In this document: positions 23,786-31,996 of the stretch, in pieces | Numbering within the stretch: position 1 is the first letter of the stretch | Layout: each line of letters opens with the position of its first letter | DNA from: an uncultured Pelagibacteraceae bacterium | Lineage (GTDB): Bacteria > Pseudomonadota > Alphaproteobacteria > Pelagibacterales > Pelagibacteraceae | Direction of reading: 5' to 3' | DNA length: 48,887 nt | NCBI GenBank assembly: GCA_902538255.1 | Contig: CACBEJ010000002.1 | Span: 109,381-158,267, forward strand | Translations under genes and position numbers: made by a program | Notes under the pieces: model-generated | The model's input: the letters and a program-made list of their open reading frames with translations, nothing else | Told to the model about the DNA's origin: nothing | Database searches by the model: none

Positions 23786-26008
23786 ATGGAAATAAAAAAA
23801 GTTGTGGTTATTGGTTCTGGTACAATGGGAAGTGGGATAGCAGCTCATTTATGTAATGCAGGTGTACCAATTACTCTTTTAGATTTAACAACTGAAATCA
23901 GCGAAAAGGCCAGAGAAAGAATACTTAAATCTAGACCTCCTTTGCTAATAGATAAAAGTAAAATTAACAATATTAATATTGGAAATATTGAAGAAAATTT
24001 TAACGTAGTAAAAGATGCAGATTGGGTTGTAGAAGCAGTAGTAGAAAGAATTGATATTAAACATAATATTTATGAGAAGATATTTAAGAACAGAAAAAAA
24101 GGTGCAATAGTTTCATCAAATACATCATCAATTCCAATTAAAGTTCTATCAGAAAAACTAAATGACGAAGAAAAAAAAGATTTTTGTATAACCCACTTTT
24201 TTAATCCAGTTAGATATATGGGGTTATTAGAAATTGTTAAAAATGAAAATAACGATTTAAATAAAATTAATTTTTTAAAGAAATTTTGTGAGACTGAGCT
24301 TGGGAAGGGAGCTATAATCTGCAATGATACCCCAGGTTTTTTAGGTAATAGAATTGGTGTTTACGCTATGCAGGTAGCGATGACAGAAGCATTCAAAATG
24401 AAACTTTCAATAGAAGAAGCCGATGCAGTATTCGGTAGACCAATGGGAATCCCAAAAACAGGAGTCTTTGGATTATATGATCTAATAGGAATTGATTTGA
24501 TGGCTGATGTGTTAAAAAGTTTTATCAAAGAACTTTCTGATAAAGATGAATTTCAAATTGTTGCAAAAGAAATTCCATTAGTAAAAAAATTAATTGATAC
24601 TGGCTACACAGGACGTAAAGGAAAAGGTGGCTTTTATAGAATGAACAAAAGTGGAGATCAAAAAATTTTAGAAGCAATCAATTTAGAAACAGGAGATTAT
24701 TCAGCGACAAAAAAAATAGATTTAGGAATAGAGACTGTTGAAATTAATAATTTAATTAATCGAAAAGATAAGTTTGGCGAGTATGCTTGGATTGTGATTT
24801 CAAAAATAATTAAATATGCCTCTTCACTTGTTCCTGGAATTACTGATAAGTTTAATGATATTGATGAAGCCATGAGACTTGGTTTTAATTGGGCAATGGG
24901 TCCTTTCGAAATGTTGAGATCTATAGGGGTTAAGAATTTCTTTGAAAGAATTGACAACTTTGAAAATAATAAATTTTTAGAAAATTTATCAAAAACAAAA
25001 GATGAAAATTTTTATGGTGAAAGACAACTTTATACAGATATTCAGACTTTAGGAAAAGTAAGACCTTCAGCAATTAAACTAGATAAAAATAATTCAGCTG
25101 AAATTCATCGATTTAAAGATTTTAATATTGTTGAATTTACAACAAAAGCTTGTGCATTAGATTATGATTCAATGGATGCGCTGAAAAATGCAACCGACAA
25201 ACCTTTAATTGTAATTAATGAAAGTATGCAATTTTCGGCAGGTGTGAATTTAAGTTATACAATGAATTTTGCTGACAAAAGTGATTTTAAATCAATAGAA
25301 AAATTTATAAAATATTTTCAAGATACTTGTAAAACTTTAAAATACTCAAAATATCCAGTTGTATCAGCTCCATCTGGACTTACTCTTGGAGGAGGATTTG
25401 AAGTTTTGGTTCAAAGTAATTTTGTTGCCTCACATACAAATTTAGTTGTTGGATTAGTCGAAACTATTGTTGGATTAGTTCCAGCAGGAGGAGGATGCAA
25501 AGAAATGTTATGGAGATGGTCACAAGCAGAGAAAGCAAAATCAGATCCAGATTATGCACCACTAAAAGTTTTTGATATTATTGGTTATGCTAAAACAGCT
25601 ACATCACCAATAGAGGCTGAGCCATTAAAGTATTTAAGACCAGAGGATAAAAAAATAATGAACAGAAACAGTCTTTTTGAGGAAGCAAAAAAGTTAATTG
25701 ACCAAAATACTGACTTTGTTCCTCCAGAAGAGTGTAACTTTAAACTTTCTGGAAAACCATTGAAAGATAAAATGATCAAGGTTTTAGAGAAATTATATAA
25801 CGAAAAAGTAATCTTTGATCATGGCATGTTTGTTGGAACTGAGCTTGCAAATGTTTTGAGCGGTGGAGACACATCTATTGAAAAAGTATTATCAGAAGAT
25901 GATTTATTCAAATTAGAGCTGGACTCTTTTATGAGATTAATTGAGACAAAACAAACTCAAGATAGAATTAAGCATACATTGCTAACCGGCAAACCTTTAG
26001 TTAATTAG
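23786..26008 (+). CDS. fadN: 3-hydroxyacyl-CoA dehydrogenase / enoyl-CoA hydratase fusion (FadN-type)
   Basis: A 740-aa bifunctional enzyme with the domain order dehydrogenase first, hydratase last, as in FadN and not in FadB/FadJ. The Rossmann motif is IGSGTMGSGIAAHL (about residues 9-22). NTSSIPI and THFFNPVRYMGLLEIV are the dehydrogenase active-site and dimer blocks; the catalytic His lies in THFFNP. Two 3HCDH C-terminal regions follow. The hydratase part (about 440-740) has AGVNLSYTMN and LGGGFEVLVQSN for the oxyanion hole and Glu in GLVETIVGLVPAGGG. No thiolase or acyl-CoA dehydrogenase gene is adjacent. It would degrade a fatty- or other acyl-CoA. Its last 8 bases overlap the convergent cyclophilin gene. 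Confidence 0.9.
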   Translation: MEIKKVVVIGSGTMGSGIAAHLCNAGVPITLLDLTTEISEKARERILKSRPPLLIDKSKINNINIGNIEENFNVVKDADWVVEAVVERIDIKHNIYEKIFKNRKKGAIVSSNTSSIPIKVLSEKLNDEEKKDFCITHFFNPVRYMGLLEIVKNENNDLNKINFLKKFCETELGKGAIICNDTPGFLGNRIGVYAMQVAMTEAFKMKLSIEEADAVFGRPMGIPKTGVFGLYDLIGIDLMADVLKSFIKELSDKDEFQIVAKEIPLVKKLIDTGYTGRKGKGGFYRMNKSGDQKILEAINLETGDYSATKKIDLGIETVEINNLINRKDKFGEYAWIVISKIIKYASSLVPGITDKFNDIDEAMRLGFNWAMGPFEMLRSIGVKNFFERIDNFENNKFLENLSKTKDENFYGERQLYTDIQTLGKVRPSAIKLDKNNSAEIHRFKDFNIVEFTTKACALDYDSMDALKNATDKPLIVINESMQFSAGVNLSYTMNFADKSDFKSIEKFIKYFQDTCKTLKYSKYPVVSAPSGLTLGGGFEVLVQSNFVASHTNLVVGLVETIVGLVPAGGGCKEMLWRWSQAEKAKSDPDYAPLKVFDIIGYAKTATSPIEAEPLKYLRPEDKKIMNRNSLFEEAKKLIDQNTDFVPPEECNFKLSGKPLKDKMIKVLEKLYNEKVIFDHGMFVGTELANVLSGGDTSIEKVLSEDDLFKLELDSFMRLIETKQTQDRIKHTLLTGKPLVN

Positions 26009-26651
26009 AATTCAACAATCTAAATGTTTTAATATAATCAGGTCTTAAAACATAAATTGCTTTATTCCCTGTTTTAATTTTAGTTAAAATATCTAAACCG
26101 TAAACCACCTTACCTATTGGAGTATACTCGCCTTGATAAATTGGAATTTCTTTCAATGTAATAAAGAATTCACTATCCTCTGTATCAAATTCTGTTGTTC
26201 TAGCAAAACCGACACTTCCTTCCGTAAATTTGAAATCATTATTCAATTCAGATTTTAACAATCCTAATCCAGAGTTACCGCTACCAATTTTGGAATAATC
26301 TAAATTATTTATATTTCCATACTCAATATCTCCAGCTTGTACAAAAGTATTTTCTGAAACTTTGTAAAAAGCAGAACCATCATACATTTTTTTTTCAATT
26401 AAAATTTTAAATCTTTCTACAGTTTTAGGAGAAATGTCTGGATAAAGCTCAATTATTACATTTCCGCACTCAACATTCATTACTGCAATATTATTTGGTT
26501 CATTAAAATATAGATTACTTAAATTATTTTTTTCAACAAATAGACATTTATTTTTTAATAAAAAAAAAGATGTAAAAGCAAAAATTGAAAGACAAATCAA
26601 AAATATAAATAAAATTTTTTCTGATTTTGACGCTCTAATAGTTTTGATCAT
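26001..26651 (-). CDS. membrane-anchored cyclophilin-type peptidyl-prolyl isomerase, divergent
   Basis: A 216-aa protein with a short cytoplasmic N-terminus, one membrane helix (about 13-33) and a cyclophilin domain from about residue 55. Family motifs are recognisable: GNVIIELYPDISPKTVERF, FVQAGDIEYG, GSVGFAR and DSEFFITL. The usual catalytic Arg of the F-H-R-V motif is replaced by Lys (F95-Y96-K97-V98). It would act on proline bonds in exported proteins at the periplasmic face, but catalysis may be weak. Its ATG overlaps the stop of the exported HEXXH protein (ATGA), so the two are coupled and may work on the same periplasmic clients. Confidence 0.8.
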   Translation of the reverse strand: MIKTIRASKSEKILFIFLICLSIFAFTSFFLLKNKCLFVEKNNLSNLYFNEPNNIAVMNVECGNVIIELYPDISPKTVERFKILIEKKMYDGSAFYKVSENTFVQAGDIEYGNINNLDYSKIGSGNSGLGLLKSELNNDFKFTEGSVGFARTTEFDTEDSEFFITLKEIPIYQGEYTPIGKVVYGLDILTKIKTGNKAIYVLRPDYIKTFRLLNSN

Positions 26652-27376
26652 AAAATATTTTTGTCTATTTTAGCTAAGTTTAATTTTATATAATTCACTT
26701 TTTTACTCAGAATTTTGTCATTATTAATTTTATCTTCGATTGTTTCTTTATTAGTCATTAAAAATGAAAAAATTTCTGCCATATCTTCAGATGGTATAGA
26801 TTTAGAATATTCTGTCAAAAAGCCGTCAGTTTTTTCATATTGATCTAAATTCAATCTATTAGAGCAAGTTGAACATTCAGCATAATTAAATGAGGCATGA
26901 TTAAAAGAAGAAAATTTATCTTCATCAAAATATTTTATATGAGTATTTTGAATCATATGAAAAATTTCATGGTGTATCATTCTCTCAAAATATTTTTTGT
27001 TAAAATTAATATCTAAAATTAATGTTCTATTTTTAATATCAGGTATTCCTCCAGTATTAATTTCAGAAATGAATAAATTTTCACAAAATACAACATATTT
27101 TAATTTAATCTTATTAAGAAAATTAGAATTATATCGATTAAGATTTTTTTCAATTAAAGGAAATTTTGTATTTAGATTATTTATATTAACTTCTTCGCAG
27201 GTAATGTTTTGATTTACACCAATTTTAAAATTACCTTTAGCACTTAAATAACGAATGTTATTGTTATTTTTTAATTTATAAATTTCTAAATTTGGAATTT
27301 TTAATAAATTATAAATTTCATCAGCGTTTACACAGGAAATTTGAAATATAAAAACAAATAATATTAAAATTTTCAT
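26648..27376 (-). CDS. exported protein with HEXXH zinc-peptidase motif, function unknown
   Basis: A 242-aa protein that starts with a signal peptide (about 1-18, ending V-N-A before D19). The segment MIHHEIFHMIQ contains H136-E137-x-x-H140, the zinc-metallopeptidase motif, within a helix. Further on, C168 and C171 form a C-x-x-C, and the segment SIPSEDMAEIFSF (E197, E201) could supply a third zinc ligand, as in peptidases where an E-D-x-A-E block follows HEXXH. The sequence is Asn/Lys/Ile-rich. I do not recognise a named family. It is co-expressed with the cyclophilin and divergent from the agmatinase gene. A periplasmic peptidase is likely but not proven. Confidence 0.7.
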   Translation of the reverse strand: MKILILFVFIFQISCVNADEIYNLLKIPNLEIYKLKNNNNIRYLSAKGNFKIGVNQNITCEEVNINNLNTKFPLIEKNLNRYNSNFLNKIKLKYVVFCENLFISEINTGGIPDIKNRTLILDINFNKKYFERMIHHEIFHMIQNTHIKYFDEDKFSSFNHASFNYAECSTCSNRLNLDQYEKTDGFLTEYSKSIPSEDMAEIFSFLMTNKETIEDKINNDKILSKKVNYIKLNLAKIDKNIL

Positions 27377-27429
27377 TAAATTATTATAGACGAATTAGAT
27401 GAGATAATATTATCTTAGATTATTTAAAA

Positions 27430-28389
27430 ATGAAAAAAGAAAGAAATAAAAACCCTATTCAACCAGTTAGCGGAACTAAAGTTCCAAGATTTGCTGGTCC
27501 AAGCACTTTTGCGAGACTTCCTGAGCTTAGAGACGTAGAAAGCTGCGATGTTGCAATTGTTGGCATTCCTTTTGATGCAGGAACAAGCTATAGACCAGGG
27601 GCGAGATTTGGTCCCCAAAGCATTAGGCAAGCTTCAAGACATTTAAGAACAAATTATCATCCAAGTTATGATGTAGAACCTTTTAAAATTCAGCAAGTTG
27701 CTGATGCTGGCGACATAGCTTGTAATCCATTTAGTATTGATGAAGCAATAAGACAAATTGAAATTGGTGCAACGGATTTGTTAAATAAAGTTGGAGGTAT
27801 AATTAGCCTAGGAGGAGACCATACTATTGCTGTACCTCTTTTAAGAGCCATTAATAAAAAAAATAATGGACCAGTATCTTTGGTCCACTTTGATGCTCAT
27901 CTAGATACTTGGGATACATATTTTGGAGCACCCTATACTCATGGCACTCCATTTAGAAGAGCTAGAGAAGAAGGTTTGTTTTTAGATGATGCATCAATGC
28001 ATGTTGGAATTAGAGGTCCACTTTATAGTAGGAATGATATTAAAAACGATGAAAGTTTTGGTTTTAAAATAATTCATTGTGATGAATTTCAAACAGAAGG
28101 TACGGATAAGATTGCTGAAAGAATAAAAAATAGAGTAGGAGATAATCCTTTATATCTGTCAATTGATATTGATGTTTTAGATCCTGCATTTGCACCAGGA
28201 ACTGGTACACCAGAAATTGCAGGAATGACGACAAGAGAAATGGTTAATGTTCTTAGAGGCTTGTCAGGATTAAATTTAGTTTCTGCTGACGTAGTCGAAG
28301 TTTCACCAGCATATGATCATGCTGAGGTAACTTCCTTAGCGGCAGCAACTATTGTTTATGAGTTAACAAATTTATTTGCAAAATCATAG
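27430..28389 (+). CDS. speB: agmatinase-family ureohydrolase (SpeB-like)
   Basis: A 319-aa ureohydrolase with all binuclear manganese motifs: LGGDHTIAVP, the DAHLD block in HFDAHLDTWD and SIDIDVLDPAFAPGTGTPE. It hydrolyses a guanidino compound to an amine and urea. Agmatine is the textbook substrate, but members of this group also use 4-guanidinobutyrate or 3-guanidinopropionate. The gene is followed 20 bases later by an aldehyde dehydrogenase, which suits guanidino-acid use as a nitrogen and carbon source better than polyamine synthesis. Only 53 bases separate it from the divergent exported-protein gene. No urease is in the window. Confidence 0.88.
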   Translation: MKKERNKNPIQPVSGTKVPRFAGPSTFARLPELRDVESCDVAIVGIPFDAGTSYRPGARFGPQSIRQASRHLRTNYHPSYDVEPFKIQQVADAGDIACNPFSIDEAIRQIEIGATDLLNKVGGIISLGGDHTIAVPLLRAINKKNNGPVSLVHFDAHLDTWDTYFGAPYTHGTPFRRAREEGLFLDDASMHVGIRGPLYSRNDIKNDESFGFKIIHCDEFQTEGTDKIAERIKNRVGDNPLYLSIDIDVLDPAFAPGTGTPEIAGMTTREMVNVLRGLSGLNLVSADVVEVSPAYDHAEVTSLAAATIVYELTNLFAKS

Positions 28390-28409
28390 ATAAAGGATAA
28401 CGTCTTATC

Positions 28410-29843
28410 ATGTTAGATAAAAAAAATTTTTATATAAATGGTGAATGGATAAAACCAAACAGTGCTGAAGAAATCGCAGTAGTAGATCCTGCTACAGAAG
28501 AAGATTGTGCTGTAATTACTTTAGGTAACAAAATTGATATTGATATGGCTGTAAAAGCAGCAAAAAATGCATATGAATTATGGGCCTTCTCATCTAAGGA
28601 AGATAGAATTAAATTATTAGAAAAACTTTACGAAAATTACAAAAAAAGATGGGCTGACATTGCAAAAGCCATAACTCTTGAAATGGGCGCTCCAAAAGAT
28701 TTTGCATCTAAATTGCAAGCAGGTACAGGAGCAAGTCATATTAAATCATTCATAAGATATTTAAAAAATTTTGAATTTGAAAAGCCATTAGGTGATCATG
28801 CTCCAAATCAAAGATTAATTTATGAACCAAAAGGTGTTTGTGCGTTGATTACACCTTGGAATTGGCCAATGAATCAAGTTTGTTTGAAAGTAATGCCTGC
28901 TATGGCAGCAGGATGTACAATGGTATTAAAACCATCAGAACTTGCACCCTTGTCTTCTATGATACTTGCTGAAATTGTGGATGAGGTAAAGTTTCCAAAA
29001 GGAGTATTCAATTTAGTTAATGGTGATGGAGCAACTACTGGTGATGCTTTAACGAGTCATCCAGATATAAATATGATTTCTTTTACTGGATCCACAAGGG
29101 CTGGAGCTCTAATTTCACAAAACGCCGCAAAAGATTTTAAAAGGGTAAGTTTAGAGCTCGGAGGTAAAGGGGCAAATATAATTTTTAAAGATGCTGATCC
29201 TGAAGCTATAGAAAGAGGTGCTTTTAGATGTTTTAGAAATTCAGGACAATCTTGTAATGCACCTACAAGAATGCTCGTTGAAAAATCCATGTACAACGAG
29301 GCTATTGGGAGATTAAAAAAATATACGGAAAATTTTGAGGTAGGTGATCCAAAAAAAGAAGGAGAGCATATAGGTCCAGTCATTTCAGAAAATCAATTCA
29401 AAAAAATACAAGCTTTAATTCAAAAAGGTATTGATGAGGGTGCAAAATTAGTTGCAGGAGGGACAGGAAAACCAGATGGTCTAGATAAAGGTTATTTTGT
29501 TAAACCGACAGTATTTGCTGACGTTAATAACAATATGGAAGTTGCGAGAACAGAAATCTTTGGTCCAGTTCTATCCGTTATACCATTTGAAACAGAGGAG
29601 GATGCAATTAAAATTGCAAATGATACCACTTATGGATTAACAAATTATATTCAATCACAAGATCATGACAAAGTAAAACGAGTTGCCAGAAAATTGAGAT
29701 CTGGAATGGTTGATGTAAATGGAGCCGGTATTGCAGTTGATGCTCCATTTGGAGGTTTTAAACATTCAGGAATAGGTCGAGAAGCAGGGGAGTTCGGTTT
29801 AGAAGAATTCCTAGAAGTTAAGGCTGTAGGTGGTTGGAGTTAA
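28410..29843 (+). CDS. aldehyde dehydrogenase (paralogue of 13947-15377)
   Basis: A 477-aa NAD(P)-dependent aldehyde dehydrogenase with the oxyanion Asn in TPWNWPMNQ, general base E249 (SLELGGKGA) and nucleophile C282 (NSGQSCNAPTR). It aligns end to end with the ALDH at 13947 with one-residue offset. The upstream agmatinase-family gene suggests it oxidises an amino-aldehyde or succinate semialdehyde formed after deguanidination and transamination. Its 3' end overlaps the convergent M20 deacylase gene by 4 bases. The ribosome site is the AAAGGAT-like sequence before ATG 28410. Confidence 0.9.
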   Translation: MLDKKNFYINGEWIKPNSAEEIAVVDPATEEDCAVITLGNKIDIDMAVKAAKNAYELWAFSSKEDRIKLLEKLYENYKKRWADIAKAITLEMGAPKDFASKLQAGTGASHIKSFIRYLKNFEFEKPLGDHAPNQRLIYEPKGVCALITPWNWPMNQVCLKVMPAMAAGCTMVLKPSELAPLSSMILAEIVDEVKFPKGVFNLVNGDGATTGDALTSHPDINMISFTGSTRAGALISQNAAKDFKRVSLELGGKGANIIFKDADPEAIERGAFRCFRNSGQSCNAPTRMLVEKSMYNEAIGRLKKYTENFEVGDPKKEGEHIGPVISENQFKKIQALIQKGIDEGAKLVAGGTGKPDGLDKGYFVKPTVFADVNNNMEVARTEIFGPVLSVIPFETEEDAIKIANDTTYGLTNYIQSQDHDKVKRVARKLRSGMVDVNGAGIAVDAPFGGFKHSGIGREAGEFGLEEFLEVKAVGGWS

Positions 29844-31030
29844 TTTACAGTAGACTTTTCTTTTATACCATCAAGGAGTTTCAAACATTTTTTAAGTTCA
29901 TCTAAAATAATAAATTCATCAATTTTATGAGCTTGTTCAATTGAGCCAGGACCACAGACAACTGTACTAATACCTATTTCTTGAAACAAGCCAGCTTCAG
30001 TTCCAAATGAAACTACTTGGCGTGAATTGTCTCCAGTTAAACTGGATATTAATTCACATGCATCTGAGTTTTCATCTCTATCAAAGCCAACTATCTCTCC
30101 AATTATTTCTTTTTCAATTGAGGAATTAGGAAAAACTTTTTTCATTTCAGGCAACAAAACTTCATTTGCATATTTATCTAACTCTTTGTTTAGAAAAACC
30201 GCATCCTCTTTTACTACTGGTCTTGTCTCCCAATTAACATGACATTTATCTGCGATTACATTATGAGCTATTCCACCAAATATACCTCCAATAGATAAAG
30301 TAGAATGAGGAGGATCAAATATAGAGTCTTTGGGTGATCTTTCTTTAAGTTTTTCTCTCAATTCAATTAATTTATTTACATATTTTGAGGCATACTCAAC
30401 AGCACTTACGCCTTTATGGGGTGTTGAACTATGTCCAGCTAAACCTTTAAAATAAGTAGTGTACTCATAACATCCTTTGTGGGCATCGATAATTTTCATA
30501 TTAGTTGGTTCACCGACAATACAAATTCCATCTTTGATGTGTCTTTTTTTTAATTCTTCAATTAGAATAGGTGCTCCTTGACATGCAGTTTCTTCATCAA
30601 AAGTAAATGAGAAATGTATATCTCTATCTAAATTTGACTTTGAAAAAATTGGAGCAAAAGCTAAAGTACATGCAATAAAACCTTTCATATCACATGAACC
30701 TCTTCCAAAAAGTTTATTGTCCTTAATTGTTGCTTTGAAGGGATCAGTTGCCCAGCCTTTTGATACAGGAACAACATCAGTATGTCCTGATAAAATTATT
30801 GGTTTTTTGTTACTGGTATTTTTTGCTTTAATTGTAGCAAATAGATTTACTCTCTTTTTATCATTATCAAATGTTCTAAAAGAGCTAGCACCAAGATTTT
30901 TTAAAATGTTATCACAATAATCAATTAGAGAATTATTATCTTCTCCTGAGATAGTTTTGAAACCAATTAGATCGGTTAATATTTTTATTGAATTTTTGAA
31001 TAAAAGCTCTGAATTATTTTCTGTACTCAT
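29840..31030 (-). CDS. argE: M20-family deacylase, acetylornithine deacetylase-like (ArgE)
   Basis: A 396-aa dizinc hydrolase of the M20 family. Metal and catalytic residues are visible: H in SGHTDVVPV, D in GRGSCDMKGF, the EE pair in FDEETACQG, E in VGEPTNM and H in IEQAHKIDEFI near the C-terminus. It removes an acyl group from an N-acyl amino acid such as N-acetylornithine. A second in-frame ATG at 31039 would add three residues; I prefer 31030, which has GGATGA at fitting distance. The gene faces the tRNA-binding-protein gene head to head across at most 27 bases. It could also deacetylate N-acetyldiaminobutyrate for the ectoine-type genes, which lack a deacetylase, but that is speculation. 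Confidence 0.85.
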   Translation of the reverse strand: MSTENNSELLFKNSIKILTDLIGFKTISGEDNNSLIDYCDNILKNLGASSFRTFDNDKKRVNLFATIKAKNTSNKKPIILSGHTDVVPVSKGWATDPFKATIKDNKLFGRGSCDMKGFIACTLAFAPIFSKSNLDRDIHFSFTFDEETACQGAPILIEELKKRHIKDGICIVGEPTNMKIIDAHKGCYEYTTYFKGLAGHSSTPHKGVSAVEYASKYVNKLIELREKLKERSPKDSIFDPPHSTLSIGGIFGGIAHNVIADKCHVNWETRPVVKEDAVFLNKELDKYANEVLLPEMKKVFPNSSIEKEIIGEIVGFDRDENSDACELISSLTGDNSRQVVSFGTEAGLFQEIGISTVVCGPGSIEQAHKIDEFIILDELKKCLKLLDGIKEKSTVN

Positions 31031-31057
31031 AATTTTCATCCATTATATATTAATTAT

Positions 31058-31399
31058 ATGAAAGAACAAATTACCTACGATATTTTTGATAAAGTTGATA
31101 TTAGAGTCGGCACAGTTATTTCTGTAAAAAAAAATGAAAAGGCTAGAAAACCTTCTTTAGTTGTTGAAGTAGATTTTGGAAAAGAAATTGGAATCAGACA
31201 ATCTTCTGCCCAAATTACTCATTATTATAATGAAGAAAATCTTAAAGGAAAACAAGTAATAGGTATTTGTAATTTTCCAGAAAAAAATATAGCTGGTGTA
31301 GTTTCTCAAGTACTTATTCTTGGCTCAATAGACAAGGAGGGCAAAGTAATTTTGGTCCATCCATCTCAAAAATCTGAGAATGGTTTACCTATTGCATAA
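31058..31399 (+). CDS. csaA: tRNA-binding domain protein (CsaA-like)
   Basis: A 113-aa single OB-fold protein of the tRNA_bind (EMAP/Arc1p/MetRS C-terminal) family. It begins with the typical DIFDKVDIRVGTVISV strand and contains KGKQVIGICNFPEKNIAGVVSQVLILG, here broken as GKQVIGICNFPEKNI and SQVLILG. CsaA in other bacteria binds tRNA or acts as a secretion-related chaperone. It begins a compact + strand run (LysE exporter two bases later, then aconitase). The role beyond nucleic-acid binding is not visible. Confidence 0.85.
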   Translation: MKEQITYDIFDKVDIRVGTVISVKKNEKARKPSLVVEVDFGKEIGIRQSSAQITHYYNEENLKGKQVIGICNFPEKNIAGVVSQVLILGSIDKEGKVILVHPSQKSENGLPIA

Positions 31400-31401
31400 A
31401 A

Positions 31402-31995
31402 ATGCACCCAGAAATTTTATCTATAACATTATTTGGAATTGTAGCCGCTTATTCTCCAGGGCCAAATAATTTTGTAGCATTTTATTCTGGATTTAATTTT
31501 GGTATTACCAGAACTCTTCCACACATCATTGGAGTGACTTTTGGTTTCCCCTTTTTATTATTATGTGTAGCTTTAGGTTTAATAAATGTTTTTAAACTTT
31601 ATCCACTAATTCAAGAAATATTAAAATATCTTGGAACATTATTTTTAATTTATCTAGCATATAAAATTTCTTTCTCTAGTTCAAAAAATCAAGAAAACAA
31701 AAATAAAAATCCAGTAAAATTTATAGAAACATTTATTTTTCAGTTTCTAAATCCAAAAGCAGTAATTGCTTCAATTATAATTGTATCAACATACATTCAA
31801 GTAGGAGAAAATTTTGTTAGTCATACGACTCAAATTGTTATATTGGCCCTGTTAGTCTCAGTAACCAGTATAACATTATGGACATTTTTAGGTAAATTCT
31901 TTAGGAAATTCGCGACAAATCAGAAATTTATTAATTATTTTAATTATGTTATGTCACTGCTTCTTTTATTAAGCATATTAACTTTTTATTTATAA
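31402..31995 (+). CDS. LysE/RhtB-family amino acid exporter
   Basis: A 197-aa inner-membrane protein with about six helices. The opening SPGPNN motif (YSPGPNNFVAFYSG) is diagnostic of the LysE/RhtB family, which exports amino acids such as lysine, threonine or homoserine. The QFLNPKAV motif in the middle helix pair is also typical. The gene is only two bases from the CsaA-like stop and one base before the aconitase start, so it belongs to the same transcript. Cargo unknown. Confidence 0.9.
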   Translation: MHPEILSITLFGIVAAYSPGPNNFVAFYSGFNFGITRTLPHIIGVTFGFPFLLLCVALGLINVFKLYPLIQEILKYLGTLFLIYLAYKISFSSSKNQENKNKNPVKFIETFIFQFLNPKAVIASIIIVSTYIQVGENFVSHTTQIVILALLVSVTSITLWTFLGKFFRKFATNQKFINYFNYVMSLLLLLSILTFYL

Positions 31996-31996
31996 C

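Noticed and set aside
26648..27376. Lipoprotein reading of the exported HEXXH protein (Cys15 in Q-I-S-C)
   Set aside because: The lipobox lacks Leu at -3, and a normal signal-peptidase I site V-N-A is three residues further on; a soluble periplasmic protein is more likely.
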